64,000 nt of DNA, taken from contig NZ_JADILU010000003.1 of NCBI RefSeq assembly GCF_015319355.1, positions 434,001-498,000 of the forward strand. The letters are read 5' to 3'. Below are positions 20,101 through 28,245 of this stretch, one piece after another. How positions within the stretch are numbered: the first letter of the stretch is position 1; each line of letters starts with the position of its first letter. Below the pieces are notes generated by a model that saw nothing but the letters and a program-made list of their open reading frames with translations, ran no database searches and was not told the origin of the DNA. The translations under genes and the position numbers were made by a program. Source of the stretch: Psychroserpens luteus (GTDB taxonomy: Bacteria > Bacteroidota > Bacteroidia > Flavobacteriales > Flavobacteriaceae).

Positions 20101-21657
20101 AAAAACATTATTATCGAACTAGCTAGTCTGGTAGGTACTGATTATAAAGAGGCATTAAATAAAATTACAGCACTATCAGCAAAAACACTTAATGTTGAAA
20201 GAGGAAGTATTTTAAAATTTAATGAAGAAAAAACCGAAATGATATGCGAAAAATTATACACTAAAAAAAGTAATGATTACGAAAGTGGACAAGTGTATTC
20301 TAAAAAAGGAAATGACAAGTTTTTTGATACATTAATTGAAAATAAAACAGTTGTTGCTTCCAATGCAATAAGTCATGAGCTTTCTACAGGGTTTATAGAT
20401 GATTATCTTATACCATTAAATATAAAATCTAAGTTAAGTATTCCAATTCAAGGTTTAAATGGAGTTTATGGAATTTTATGTTTTGAACAAGTTGATACTG
20501 TTCATGTTTGGACTGCAGATGAAGAAGAATTTGCTATTTCACTTGCTAATTTGGTATCTTTAATGGTTGAAAGTTCTGAGCGTAAATTAGCTGAGGATGA
20601 GTTATTTGTAATTAACAAAGAACTTAGTGATTCACTTGATGAAATAATTGAATTAAAAAGCAAATTAGAACAAGAAAATAATTATCTACGGAATGAACTA
20701 GACCTAGTATTTAACTATGAAGAAATGGTTTATGGTAGTGAAGAATTTGGCAATGTTTTAACCGAAATAGAAAAAGTAGCACCAACAGATGCTACAGTAT
20801 TGTTACTTGGTGAATCTGGAACTGGTAAAGAATTATTAGCCAGAGCGATACATAATATAAGTAATCGTAATAACAAACCTTTAATTAAGGTTAATTGCTC
20901 AGCGATACCAAGAGAGCTTTTGGAGAGTGAATTATTTGGTCATAAAAAAGGATCGTTTACTGGAGCATACAATGACAAAGTAGGAAAGTTTGAATTAGCA
21001 GATAATGGTACTTTGTTTTTAGATGAAATTGGAGAGATGCCTTTAGATATGCAGCCAAAAATTTTAAGATTTTTACAAGAAGGAGAAATTGAAGTTGTTG
21101 GAGACGTTGGTTCAAAAAAGTTAAACGTTAGAGTCATAGCTGCGACCAATCGAAACTTGAAAGAAGCCATTGAAAAGAAAGAATTTAGAGAGGATTTATT
21201 TTTTAGGTTAAATGTTTTTCCTGTAGATGTTCCACCACTAAGCAAACGAAAAAATGACATTCCCTTATTAGTAGAGCATTTTGTCGATAAGTTTAATAAA
21301 GCTTATGGTAAAAATATTAAATACATAGCAGATGATGCTATGAGTCAACTTCAGAGTTATAATTGGCCTGGAAATATTAGAGAATTAGAGAATTTAATAG
21401 AACGCGCATCTATTTTATCTACAAATGATACATTGTTAATACCAGGATTTGAATCAACAAATCAAAAGTCAAAATCAAAATCAATTAATAGTCAAGACTT
21501 ATCATTAGATACTGCACAACGTAATCATATTCTTCAAGTACTGGAACAATGTAATTGGAAAATAAGTGGTACAAATGGTGCTTCTGCATTATTAAAATTA
21601 AAACCTAGTACACTACGTGATAGAATGCAAAAGCTAGGTTTAAAAAAACAAATTTAA
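17164..21657 (+). CDS. Sigma-54-dependent activator: receiver, GAF, five PAS, GAF, AAA+, Fis-type HTH
   Basis: A 1497-residue bacterial enhancer-binding protein. Order: receiver with Asp55 (ISDILMPIMDGY); GAF (about 180-340); five PAS (about 345-950); a second GAF (about 960-1110); a coiled coil; AAA+ (about 1180-1415); and a Fis-like HTH (about 1445-1492, ending LKPSTLRDRMQKLGLKK). The AAA+ has Walker A GESGTGKE near 1216, Walker B LFLDEIGEMP near 1284, arginine-finger-region text REDLFFRLNVFPV, and the sigma-54 contact loop GSFTGA at 1263-1268 (Ser in place of the usual Ala). Typical members are 450-700 residues, so the sensory front is about three times longer than usual. It sits directly upstream of a -24/-12 promoter and two dyads, its likely target. 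Confidence 0.95.
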   Translation: MDKKTILIVDDTFENLYLLRVILEEAGYTIIEAKDGSEGLKKLHENRNVDLIISDILMPIMDGYLFCQACKKDKLFKKIPFVFYTSNYTEKLDEDFALKLGATKFLRKPIEHDEFLTIIKDVFEKEKTQVKYTEKIEISDGQALKLYSERLINKLEQKSLDLGKEVSVREKAEQLLINENEILDLIAVNTPLDKIFERLLLNYESLHPNYFATISLLDDDGSHLNLESAPSMPKAYSLAIKRVAIDKNTGSCGRAVSNQKPVIASDISTDKLWANYKDLALKHDLKSCWSVPILSKTKTVLGIFAIYSNCINTPSLEEIRELNLAVNLVNIAIEKSRIVAEIQKKDESYRALLDQVSDPIITYTLDGTVYDFNKASYISLGYSKEEFLKLKIQDFLVGDLIVNQDLNDKLLNGVGIVFDRQLLRKDKSLITVEISAKLQKDGRILGVSRDVTERKRAEEKLLESEYNLIQSQIVANIGSYIVDLNTMTWECSNVLDKILGIDESYVKTVEGWNNRIHPDERKELLSYFKYCIANNKKFDKEYRVLKLDTKEEIWVHGIGELLFDDEANPTKMIGTIQDITSRKLSEILLQESEKSLLIAQKIAKIGSFDLTIKKSIGETSVIFNEIIGVDSDTEVDFDLWKSIVHPEDRPLIKKGVIESLNLKQKFSLEYRIFTKDNKKLKWIHGLGEIVYSNGKATNFVGTIQDITERKNTELELKIANEFSSSLLKSMNEGLFAINLDSEIISVNPAFCKMTGFTEKELIGLKRPYPFSPPELKKENDKRYELLIQNKNKENYENIYMRKSGERFPVHVMVSSLYDEHGIKTANFATIQDITERRKAETSLRLAKEFNDKLVMSMQEGLLMIDLSGKIIKVNESLCHILGYSEQELIGLELPYPFAKAEDFIKMQDIKSKVAIDESPSFQLEFFRKNGEQFIASFLAGTIKNDDGEVMAMFATIKDISEEEKAKNILKETAKKSLERKNIIIELASLVGTDYKEALNKITALSAKTLNVERGSILKFNEEKTEMICEKLYTKKSNDYESGQVYSKKGNDKFFDTLIENKTVVASNAISHELSTGFIDDYLIPLNIKSKLSIPIQGLNGVYGILCFEQVDTVHVWTADEEEFAISLANLVSLMVESSERKLAEDELFVINKELSDSLDEIIELKSKLEQENNYLRNELDLVFNYEEMVYGSEEFGNVLTEIEKVAPTDATVLLLGESGTGKELLARAIHNISNRNNKPLIKVNCSAIPRELLESELFGHKKGSFTGAYNDKVGKFELADNGTLFLDEIGEMPLDMQPKILRFLQEGEIEVVGDVGSKKLNVRVIAATNRNLKEAIEKKEFREDLFFRLNVFPVDVPPLSKRKNDIPLLVEHFVDKFNKAYGKNIKYIADDAMSQLQSYNWPGNIRELENLIERASILSTNDTLLIPGFESTNQKSKSKSINSQDLSLDTAQRNHILQVLEQCNWKISGTNGASALLKLKPSTLRDRMQKLGLKKQI

Positions 21658-21661
21658 ATTA

Positions 21662-21714
21662 ACGGTATTTCGTTATTTCCTAAAATCATCAAAATGATTT
21701 CACGGTATACCGTG
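21662..21714. promoter_or_regulatory. Two dyad-symmetric sites, candidate enhancer (UAS) for the sigma-54 activator
   Basis: CACGGTATACCGTG at 21701-21714 is a perfect 14-bp palindrome. ACGGTATTTCGT at 21662-21673 is an imperfect copy of the same dyad. Their centres are 40 bp apart, close to four helical turns. They lie about 90-145 bp upstream of the -24 box, the usual distance for activator sites of sigma-54 promoters. Between them is a 7-bp stem (AAATCAT/ATGATTT, 21683-21700). Binding by the upstream gene's Fis-type HTH is inference. Confidence 0.6.
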
Positions 21715-21804
21715 TCATTGTAAATTTTGATTCCTCCATGTATTTTATTATAAAATACTGTTAATCAGTGTTTTGTTTTTGTTTTCTGTATCTACATAAT
21801 CTTT

Positions 21805-21819
21805 TGGCACATCAATTGT
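21805..21819 (+). promoter_or_regulatory. Sigma-54 (-24/-12) promoter
   Basis: TGGCAC, five bases (ATCAA), then TTGT. The -24 element is a perfect TTGGCAC. The GG and G are 12 bp apart as required, and the -12 element is TTGT rather than TTGC. The predicted start is near 21831, about 15 bp before the ATG at 21846. It is the only such element I noticed in an intergenic region of this window, and it directly follows a gene for a sigma-54 activator. Confidence 0.65.
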
Positions 21820-21845
21820 CATACGTTTTCCAAACATAGATAGTT

Positions 21846-22274
21846 ATGAGAAACGTAATTCAATTTGATGGCATTAAGTTTTGGGTTGATGAAAATATAA
21901 TTCACTGCAAGCTCAAAAAAGAATTTTTTAAAAATTATCAAAAGGAAAATATTGAAGAGATATTTTATAACTCTATTTCTATTGTATCTAATGGAAACTA
22001 CATGCCAATATTATTCAATCTAGAAAACATTAGTATTCTAAACTCCTTAAAAATATTTAGGCTTATATCCAATAGTTTTCAAATGAGAAGATTAGTTCTG
22101 CCCAGGATATTCTTAGTTCAATCTAATAACTTAAAACTTTTACTTACTCTAAAGAATGATGTTAGCATTCATGCAGTCACAAACAAGTTTTTCAGTGATT
22201 TTGATTTGGCAATTAAATATTGTGAAAATGATTATACCGTTTTTAATAATGTAAGCAAACAAGAACTGATATGA
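21846..22274 (+). CDS. Small STAS/SpoIIAA-like-fold protein, first paralogue (DUF7793-like)
   Basis: A 142-residue soluble protein with no membrane segment. Its layout (short strand with a FWVDENIIHCKL-type start, helix, PILFNLENI strand, helix, then VTNKFFSDFDLAIKYCEND) resembles small Bacteroidota proteins of SpoIIAA/STAS-like fold. That family identification is from memory of pattern and is tentative. It is the first gene behind the sigma-54 promoter. It overlaps the next gene by 4 bp (ATGA), so the pair is co-translated. Context with a kinase and receiver suggests a regulatory or partner-switch role; no catalytic residues are apparent. Confidence 0.7.
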   Translation: MRNVIQFDGIKFWVDENIIHCKLKKEFFKNYQKENIEEIFYNSISIVSNGNYMPILFNLENISILNSLKIFRLISNSFQMRRLVLPRIFLVQSNNLKLLLTLKNDVSIHAVTNKFFSDFDLAIKYCENDYTVFNNVSKQELI

Positions 22275-22687
22275 GCAAAATGATAGGATTTAATAATGCA
22301 ATATTTTGGACAGATGAAACAGAGATTCTTTATTGCGAATTTAGTAACACTGACCCTAGTTTAAAATTAGAAACAGATAGAGTAGAGGCATACATAGAAG
22401 CTATTACCAGTTTATGTGATGGTAAAGCGATGCCATTTCTCATAGATTTAAAAGGAACTCGAGGTACTTTTTCTATCTCTGCTGCTAAACTAGTCGCTAA
22501 AAACCCTGATTTGGTGAAGTTAAGAATTTCAGAATCATATCTAATCAATACAATAGGTGTGAAATTACTAATTGGTTTTTATAAACGATTGTATGATCCA
22601 ATTACACCATTTGGAGTTTTTAATGAATTGATAGATGCTAAGGAATTTTGTAATGTAACTAAAGGCGAGTTTTATGGAAGCAATTAA
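22271..22687 (+). CDS. Small STAS/SpoIIAA-like-fold protein, second paralogue
   Basis: A 138-residue protein sharing the plan of its upstream neighbour: an AIFWTDETEILYCEF opening, a central MPFLIDLKGTRG strand-turn, a mid helix and a C-terminal FGVFNELIDAKEFC helix. Similarity is clearer in layout than identity, so the duplication is old. It starts within the previous gene's stop (ATGA) and its last 14 bp overlap the histidine kinase start, giving a three-gene chain of overlapping frames. The function is unknown; co-translation with the kinase suggests a direct partner. Confidence 0.7.
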   Translation: MSKMIGFNNAIFWTDETEILYCEFSNTDPSLKLETDRVEAYIEAITSLCDGKAMPFLIDLKGTRGTFSISAAKLVAKNPDLVKLRISESYLINTIGVKLLIGFYKRLYDPITPFGVFNELIDAKEFCNVTKGEFYGSN

Positions 22688-24512
22688 ATATAATTTACCA
22701 AGCAGACTCAATGAGAGTGTGTTAGACGTTATAGTAGAAAACTCTATGGTTTCTATAGTAGATTCATTTGGTAGAATAGAATATGTAAATGAAAGTTTTT
22801 GTAGTCTTTTAGAGTCTAATGCAAGTGAACTATTAGGTGAAACACTAGAGCTTCTAAAGTCACCAAGACATATAGAATTAGTATATAAAAATCTTTGGAA
22901 ATCTATTAAGTCAAGGCAAAAGTGGAATGGTATATTAAGTACAAAGACCTCTAGTGGAAAATCAATTACGTTAGACACCATTATTGTGCCAATTAAAACA
23001 GATAATTATTGGTCATATGTTATCAAATATAAAGACATCACTCTACATTATAATGAGAATGTTAAACTTTTAGAACGAGACAATAAGAGCCAGACTTTTC
23101 TAGAAAATATGCCATTACATATATTTTCAATAACTAAATATGGTAAGATTTTAGATGCAAATAAAAAGATATGTAATATTGAAATAGTAGATGTTATAGG
23201 TACTTATGTATACGACCATATTAATCCTAGTTGTTATGAAGTTTTAAAAAATAATATTGATATTGTTTTTAAAGATAAAATCCCAAAGCAATTTGAATTT
23301 TTTGATTTTGATGAGAATGAGAGAAAGACGTTTTATTCGTCTATAATTTCTCCTGTATTTAATAATTTAGGAGTAGTAGTTACAGCAACTATTTGTTTTC
23401 ATGAAATCACAGATTATAAGGGATTGAGTGAGGATTTGCAATACAAGGAGGCTAAATACAGATCAATTTATAAATCTTTAAATGTAGGTATTAATGTTGT
23501 TGCAGACGATAAAGGGAAAATACGTGAATGGAATAAAGGAGCTAAATTAGCATTTGGATATTCTGAAACTGAAATATTAGGAAGACCTATTACGGTTTTG
23601 ACTTCAAAAAAGTATAGAGAACCAAACATCAAAGAATTAATAATAGCTATAAGAAAGATAAAAGAAAATCAAGATGCAGATATTATTGAAATACAATGTT
23701 TAAGGAAAAACGGGGAAGAATTCCCTGTTGAATTTACACTAAATCGTTTAAGAGTTAATGGTGAAACGATGTATTGTGCTCTAATGATTGACATCACCAA
23801 ACGTAAATCATTAGAAATTAAATTAAATCAAAAAAGGAAGGATTTAGAACAGTTCTTATATCGTTCAGCTCATGATTTAAGAGCTCCCTTTTCTTCAGCA
23901 CAAGGTCTTGTCAACTTATTAAAAGAAGAAAATAACAAAGAACAAGCTGAAGTTATAATTGAAATGCTAAGTACGACTATAAATACTGGTAAGGCTTTAT
24001 CAAATAATTTATCTGAGGCATCTATGATTTCAGCAAAAAATTATGAAGACACGTATATAAATTTTCATAAAACTACTAATGATGTAATAGAAAACCTTAG
24101 TGATCATGAAAATTTCAAATTCATTGACTTTAAAATTGATATTGATGTACAACAGCCCTTTAAATCAAAACCAGAATTAATCAACTCTATATTTCAAAAC
24201 TTAATAGAAAATGCAGTAAAATACTCCAAAGAACCATCAGAAAATCATACTCCAATCATAGATATTGCTGTAAAATATAGAAATGAGGAGTTAATGATTG
24301 TGATTTCTGATAATGGAATTGGAATCAAAAAACAATGTATTAAAAACATATTTGATTTATACTATAAGTCCTGTGACAAAGATGTTTCAGGAAGTGGATT
24401 GGGACTCTATATTGTTAAGAGTATAGTTGAAAGTTTCGATGGAAATATAAAAGTAAATAGTGACTTTAATAATGGCGCATGTTTTAAAATTCATTTACCC
24501 CAACTAAAATAA
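22674..24512 (+). CDS. Soluble PAS histidine kinase
   Basis: A 612-residue kinase without membrane helices or signal peptide. It has three PAS domains (about 18-125, 135-250, 255-380; the last with REWNKGAKLAFGYSETEILGR). The phosphoacceptor box is AHDLRAPFSS with His400, a phytochrome-kinase-like HisKA variant. ATPase boxes are N (FQNLIENAVKYSKE), G1 (SDNGIGI), F (IFDLYYKS) and G2 (GSGLGLYIVKS). It overlaps the preceding small gene by 14 bp and is followed after 9 bp by a receiver gene, its probable partner. All four genes probably share one sigma-54-driven transcript. Confidence 0.93.
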   Translation: MEAIKYNLPSRLNESVLDVIVENSMVSIVDSFGRIEYVNESFCSLLESNASELLGETLELLKSPRHIELVYKNLWKSIKSRQKWNGILSTKTSSGKSITLDTIIVPIKTDNYWSYVIKYKDITLHYNENVKLLERDNKSQTFLENMPLHIFSITKYGKILDANKKICNIEIVDVIGTYVYDHINPSCYEVLKNNIDIVFKDKIPKQFEFFDFDENERKTFYSSIISPVFNNLGVVVTATICFHEITDYKGLSEDLQYKEAKYRSIYKSLNVGINVVADDKGKIREWNKGAKLAFGYSETEILGRPITVLTSKKYREPNIKELIIAIRKIKENQDADIIEIQCLRKNGEEFPVEFTLNRLRVNGETMYCALMIDITKRKSLEIKLNQKRKDLEQFLYRSAHDLRAPFSSAQGLVNLLKEENNKEQAEVIIEMLSTTINTGKALSNNLSEASMISAKNYEDTYINFHKTTNDVIENLSDHENFKFIDFKIDIDVQQPFKSKPELINSIFQNLIENAVKYSKEPSENHTPIIDIAVKYRNEELMIVISDNGIGIKKQCIKNIFDLYYKSCDKDVSGSGLGLYIVKSIVESFDGNIKVNSDFNNGACFKIHLPQLK

Positions 24513-24521
24513 ACCTTACTT

Positions 24522-24944
24522 ATGAAACTAAATTTCATGTTAATTGATGATAACAATATTGATTTGTTTATAAATCAGAAAATTATAGAAAACTCAAAAA
24601 TTCTTTCAAACATTAGAGCTTTTACTAGCGCAAATTCAGCAGTTAAATACTTAAAGGGTTTAGAAGAAAACACAGGAATTAATAATATCAACATACCAGA
24701 TGTCATTTTTTTAGACATCAATATGCCAGAGATGAGTGGGTTTAAATTTATTAGAGAATTTAATAAGTTGAAGACAGAAAAAATGAAATCTATAAAAATT
24801 TATATGCTTTCTTCATCAACATATTTTAAAGATGTTCAAAAAGTTAAACAAGAAGAAACTTGCATAGGTTATATAGTTAAACCCTTAACAAAAGAAACTA
24901 TTCATAATGTGTTATCTGAATTTAATATTACACAAACCGCATAA
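24522..24944 (+). CDS. Single-domain response regulator
   Basis: A 140-residue receiver with acidic pair IDDNNID, phosphoacceptor aspartate in VIFLDINMPEMSGF, the Ser/Thr in MLSSST and lysine in YIVKPLTKE. The 10-residue insertion before the phosphoacceptor strand (ENTGINNINIPD) is common in Bacteroidota Rcp1-like receivers that pair with PAS or phytochrome kinases. There is no output domain, so it must act by protein contact. It ends the four-gene unit; a 466-bp gap follows. Confidence 0.93.
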   Translation: MKLNFMLIDDNNIDLFINQKIIENSKILSNIRAFTSANSAVKYLKGLEENTGINNINIPDVIFLDINMPEMSGFKFIREFNKLKTEKMKSIKIYMLSSSTYFKDVQKVKQEETCIGYIVKPLTKETIHNVLSEFNITQTA

Positions 24945-25311
24945 GACAAAATTAAAATCAATATTTAATCGCTTTAAATAATGTTATCACACATATTGAT
25001 GTAAAGTATATTGCAATATAAAACGCGATACCAAAAGTCTTGTTTTATGGAATGAAAGATAGTATTGTCTCATACTCGAAATTACCACATCATTTATGTA
25101 AACTTAACAATAAATAATATCTTGTTTTAAATGGACTAGAGTAATTTTACGAAATTATAAAAAACGTAAATAGGTCTTATAGTTTATTTAGAGTAGAGGT
25201 AGAACAATATAGATTACATCAATTTCTTTTTTAAAATGTTAACAATACAAAGTGATTTTTAAACAATACACTTAGGTATTACAATATAATTCAAACCAAA
25301 CGTTTACAGTT

Positions 25312-25342
25312 TTTATGGTAAGTCTTATTCATACTAATTTTG
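25312..25342 (+). promoter_or_regulatory. Candidate promoter of the SusR-like regulator
   Basis: TAATTTTG at 25335-25342 matches TAnnTTTG. TTTA at 25312-25315 stands 19 bp upstream at the -33 position (consensus TTTG). The predicted leader is about 60 nt and would contain the AATACCTATAC box. Confidence 0.45.
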
Positions 25343-25396
25343 TGATTGTTTTGTTATTGATAATTTTAGAGCTATTTTGTACAGAAATTATATATT

Positions 25397-25407
25397 AATA
25401 CCTATAC
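25397..25407 (+). promoter_or_regulatory. AATACCTATAC box in regulator leader (candidate autoregulatory operator)
   Basis: AATACCTATAC matches the tandem boxes found between the regulator and susC. It lies 3 bp before the regulator ATG. A reverse-oriented partial copy (AGGTATTA) is at 25274-25281. Binding by the regulator is inferred from position only. Confidence 0.4.
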
Positions 25408-25410
25408 AAA

Positions 25411-28245
25411 ATGCGAATTGCTAAGTTTTCTTCGGAAGTTAAAACATTTAAATTATTAGCAACATTAATTTGTTTTACATTTACATTTTCATTTCAAGCT
25501 CAAGAGTTACCTCCAATTCAAAATTTTACTACAGAAGATTATGGTGCGCAGAACCAAAATTGGTCAATCTCTCAAAGTTTAGATAAGTATATTTATGTTG
25601 CCAATAATTTAGGGTTGCTAGAATATAACGGTGCAAAATGGCAATCGTATGAATCTCCAAATAGAACAGTATTAAGATCTGTAAAAGCTGTAGGTAATCG
25701 TATTTACACAGGTTGTTATATGGAGTTTGGGTATTGGGAACGTAACCCTTTAGGAACTTTAGAATATGTTTCTCTATCCCAAAAACTAGATTTAAATTTA
25801 ATTGAAGACGAACAATTTTGGAATATCATCGCACTAAAAGATTGGATTATCTTTCAATCATTAAATCGAATATATATTATCAATGCTCTGGATTTATCGG
25901 TAAATGTTATTAATTCTGAAACTGAGCTATCTAAAATGATTGAGAATAATGGGACTATCTATTTTCAGAAAAAAGGGTTAGGATTATTTAAGATTGTTAA
26001 CGGAAAAGAATCACTAATTTCTGATAATGAGATATTAAAAAATAACAGTGTAGTTAATGTTTTTCAGTATCTAGATAAATTTCTTATCCAAACTCAGGAA
26101 CATGGATTTTTTGTTTTTACTTCCGAAGAAATAAAACAATGGGATATTCCAGCAAATGACATGCTATTAGAGACGAGCGTTTTTAGTAGTCTACAATTAA
26201 AAGATGGCACGTTTGTATTGGGTACGATATCAAGTGGAGCTATTTTCATGTCTTCCGAAGGAAATATAAATTATAAAATAGATCAGGATAACGGTTTGAT
26301 AAATAATACTGTGCTTTCTGTTTTTCAAGATGTTGATGAGAATGTTTGGTTAGGACTTGATAATGGGATTAGTTTTATTAATATGACTTCACCGTATCAT
26401 ATATATAAGGATGATAGTGGTAAATTGGGTACTGTTTATACGTCTTTGGCTGTAGGTGATGTGCTTTATCTTGGGACTAATCAAGGCTTGTTTTATAAAA
26501 AAAGAAATGACTCTGGTAAGTTTAAATTTATGGATGGTACTAATGGTCAAGTGTGGATATTACGAAATATTGATGATAAAATATTTTGTGGTCATAACAA
26601 AGGCACCATGATTATTGAGAATGATAAAGTAGTAAATACTATTGCAGAGGGTATAGGGACTTGGGATTTTAAACGTATTCCTAATAACAATAACCTTATT
26701 TTGCAAGGTAATTATAACGGATTAAGTGTTTTAGAAAAGATTAACGGTAGTTGGAGTTTTAGAAATAAAATAGAAGGCATTGATGTGTCTGTTAGGTTTT
26801 TTGAGTTTTCAAATGATAATCTATATATTAATCATGAACTTAAAGGTTTGTATACTCTAAAATTAGATGATAATTTTCAAAAGGGAGTCATTACTAAACG
26901 TATAGATCATATATATAAAGGTACTGGATCAAATATTATAGATTATAATGGAGAATTGATTTATGTGTCTTCGGAAGGTGTCTTTAAACAAAACAACGCT
27001 CTTGAGTTTGTTCAAGATACAACTTTTACTAGTTTGTTTTACCCATTCAAACAAATGACCACATTAATGGAAATTAATGGAGATAATAGTATGTTGTGGA
27101 GGTTTACAGATGATAATATTGCATTTGTTTCTTCGGGTAGTATGAGTAATATCTCAAGTTTGAAATTATTTCCAGTTTCAAATTCTATTAAAAATGTCGT
27201 TACAGGTTTTGAAAATATATCTAAAATTAGTAATAACGAGTTTTTAGTGGGACGATCAAATGGTTATCTAGTAATTAATGAAGATGTACCTCTTCCTCAA
27301 AAAGATCTTGAAATAGCTATAAATAATATAGAAATACACAAAATTGATGAGTCAAAAATAAAATTAGATCCAAAAGTTGAAAGAACTTTTAAGAATAAAC
27401 AAAACAATATAAGTTTTGAATACAGTTTTGCAAATTATGGAGAAATCGTTGAAAATAAATACCAATATCAATTAATAGGATTGTCTGATAATTGGTCTGA
27501 TTGGACAGATGATTCTTCACAAACTTTTGAGAATTTACCATTTGGATCATATACCTTTAATGTTAGAGGTAGAGTTGGTAATAATATTACTAATAACATA
27601 GCATCTTATGTTTTTACAATAAAAAGACCGCTATTACTGTCTAATCTAGCGATTGCTTTATATATATTATCAATTATTACACTATTATTAATATTACACT
27701 ACTATTATAGAAGGCACTATAAAAAGCAGCAACTAAAAGTTATTGAAAATGCTAAACGTGAGTTGGAAGTTCAAGAATTAGAGAATTCACAAGAACTTAT
27801 GTCTGTAAGAAATGAGCAATTACAGCAAGATATAGATAATAAAAATAGAGAACTTGCTATTTCTACAATGAGTATTATAAAGAAAAATGAGTTTCTTAAT
27901 AATATAAAAGAAGAACTTAAAAATGCAAATGAAGCAAAAGGTATTGCTCCAATAATTAAGATTATTGATAAAAAATTAAATAACACAGACGATTGGAAAT
28001 TCTTTGAAGAGGCATTTAATAATGCAGATAAAGACTTTTTAAAGAAAGTAAAATCAAAACACGCATCTTTAACACCAAACGATTTAAGACTTTGTGCGTA
28101 CTTACGACTAAATTTATCTTCAAAAGAGATAGCTCCTTTATTAAATATTTCTCCAAAAAGCGTAGAAGTTAAACGCTATCGTTTACGTAAAAAAATGGAA
28201 TTATCTCATGAAACTAGCTTAACAAATTACATCCTTGAATTATAA
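25411..28245 (+). CDS. SusR-like membrane regulator: beta-propeller sensor, Y_Y_Y domain, one helix, LuxR-type HTH
   Basis: A 944-residue transcription regulator. A signal peptide (to about residue 32, ...FSFQAQE) is followed by two-component-regulator-propeller-type repeats (for example WLGLDNGISFINM and LYLGTNQGLFYK), a Y_Y_Y domain (YQYQLIGLSDNWSDW, LPFGSYTFNVRG) and a transmembrane helix near 748-768. A cytoplasmic coiled coil comes next, then a LuxR-type HTH (about 880-935, LTPNDLRLCAYLRLNLSSKEIAPLL then SPKSVEVKRYRLRKKM). No kinase or receiver is present, as in SusR-class regulators. The periplasmic part likely senses a glucan oligosaccharide and the HTH controls the adjacent SusC/D genes. 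The repeated boxes on both sides are candidate binding sites. Confidence 0.92.
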   Translation: MRIAKFSSEVKTFKLLATLICFTFTFSFQAQELPPIQNFTTEDYGAQNQNWSISQSLDKYIYVANNLGLLEYNGAKWQSYESPNRTVLRSVKAVGNRIYTGCYMEFGYWERNPLGTLEYVSLSQKLDLNLIEDEQFWNIIALKDWIIFQSLNRIYIINALDLSVNVINSETELSKMIENNGTIYFQKKGLGLFKIVNGKESLISDNEILKNNSVVNVFQYLDKFLIQTQEHGFFVFTSEEIKQWDIPANDMLLETSVFSSLQLKDGTFVLGTISSGAIFMSSEGNINYKIDQDNGLINNTVLSVFQDVDENVWLGLDNGISFINMTSPYHIYKDDSGKLGTVYTSLAVGDVLYLGTNQGLFYKKRNDSGKFKFMDGTNGQVWILRNIDDKIFCGHNKGTMIIENDKVVNTIAEGIGTWDFKRIPNNNNLILQGNYNGLSVLEKINGSWSFRNKIEGIDVSVRFFEFSNDNLYINHELKGLYTLKLDDNFQKGVITKRIDHIYKGTGSNIIDYNGELIYVSSEGVFKQNNALEFVQDTTFTSLFYPFKQMTTLMEINGDNSMLWRFTDDNIAFVSSGSMSNISSLKLFPVSNSIKNVVTGFENISKISNNEFLVGRSNGYLVINEDVPLPQKDLEIAINNIEIHKIDESKIKLDPKVERTFKNKQNNISFEYSFANYGEIVENKYQYQLIGLSDNWSDWTDDSSQTFENLPFGSYTFNVRGRVGNNITNNIASYVFTIKRPLLLSNLAIALYILSIITLLLILHYYYRRHYKKQQLKVIENAKRELEVQELENSQELMSVRNEQLQQDIDNKNRELAISTMSIIKKNEFLNNIKEELKNANEAKGIAPIIKIIDKKLNNTDDWKFFEEAFNNADKDFLKKVKSKHASLTPNDLRLCAYLRLNLSSKEIAPLLNISPKSVEVKRYRLRKKMELSHETSLTNYILEL

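Larger units (their letters stand above)
24945..25410. other. 466-bp regulatory gap before the SusR-like regulator
   Basis: No gene is seen. It contains a perfect 14-bp palindrome TATATTGCAATATA at 25007-25020, an inverted AATACCTA-type box at 25275-25282, a candidate promoter near 25312-25342, and an AATACCTATAC box at 25397-25407 just before the start codon. TAATTTTAC at 25142-25150 is another possible -7 element, also seen before the LacI gene and the 52-residue membrane protein gene. Confidence 0.5.

Noticed and set aside
21683-21714. Stem AAATCAT/ATGATTT and the CACGGTATACCGTG palindrome considered as a terminator
   Set aside because: No T-run follows either stem; position relative to the -24/-12 element fits enhancer sites better.
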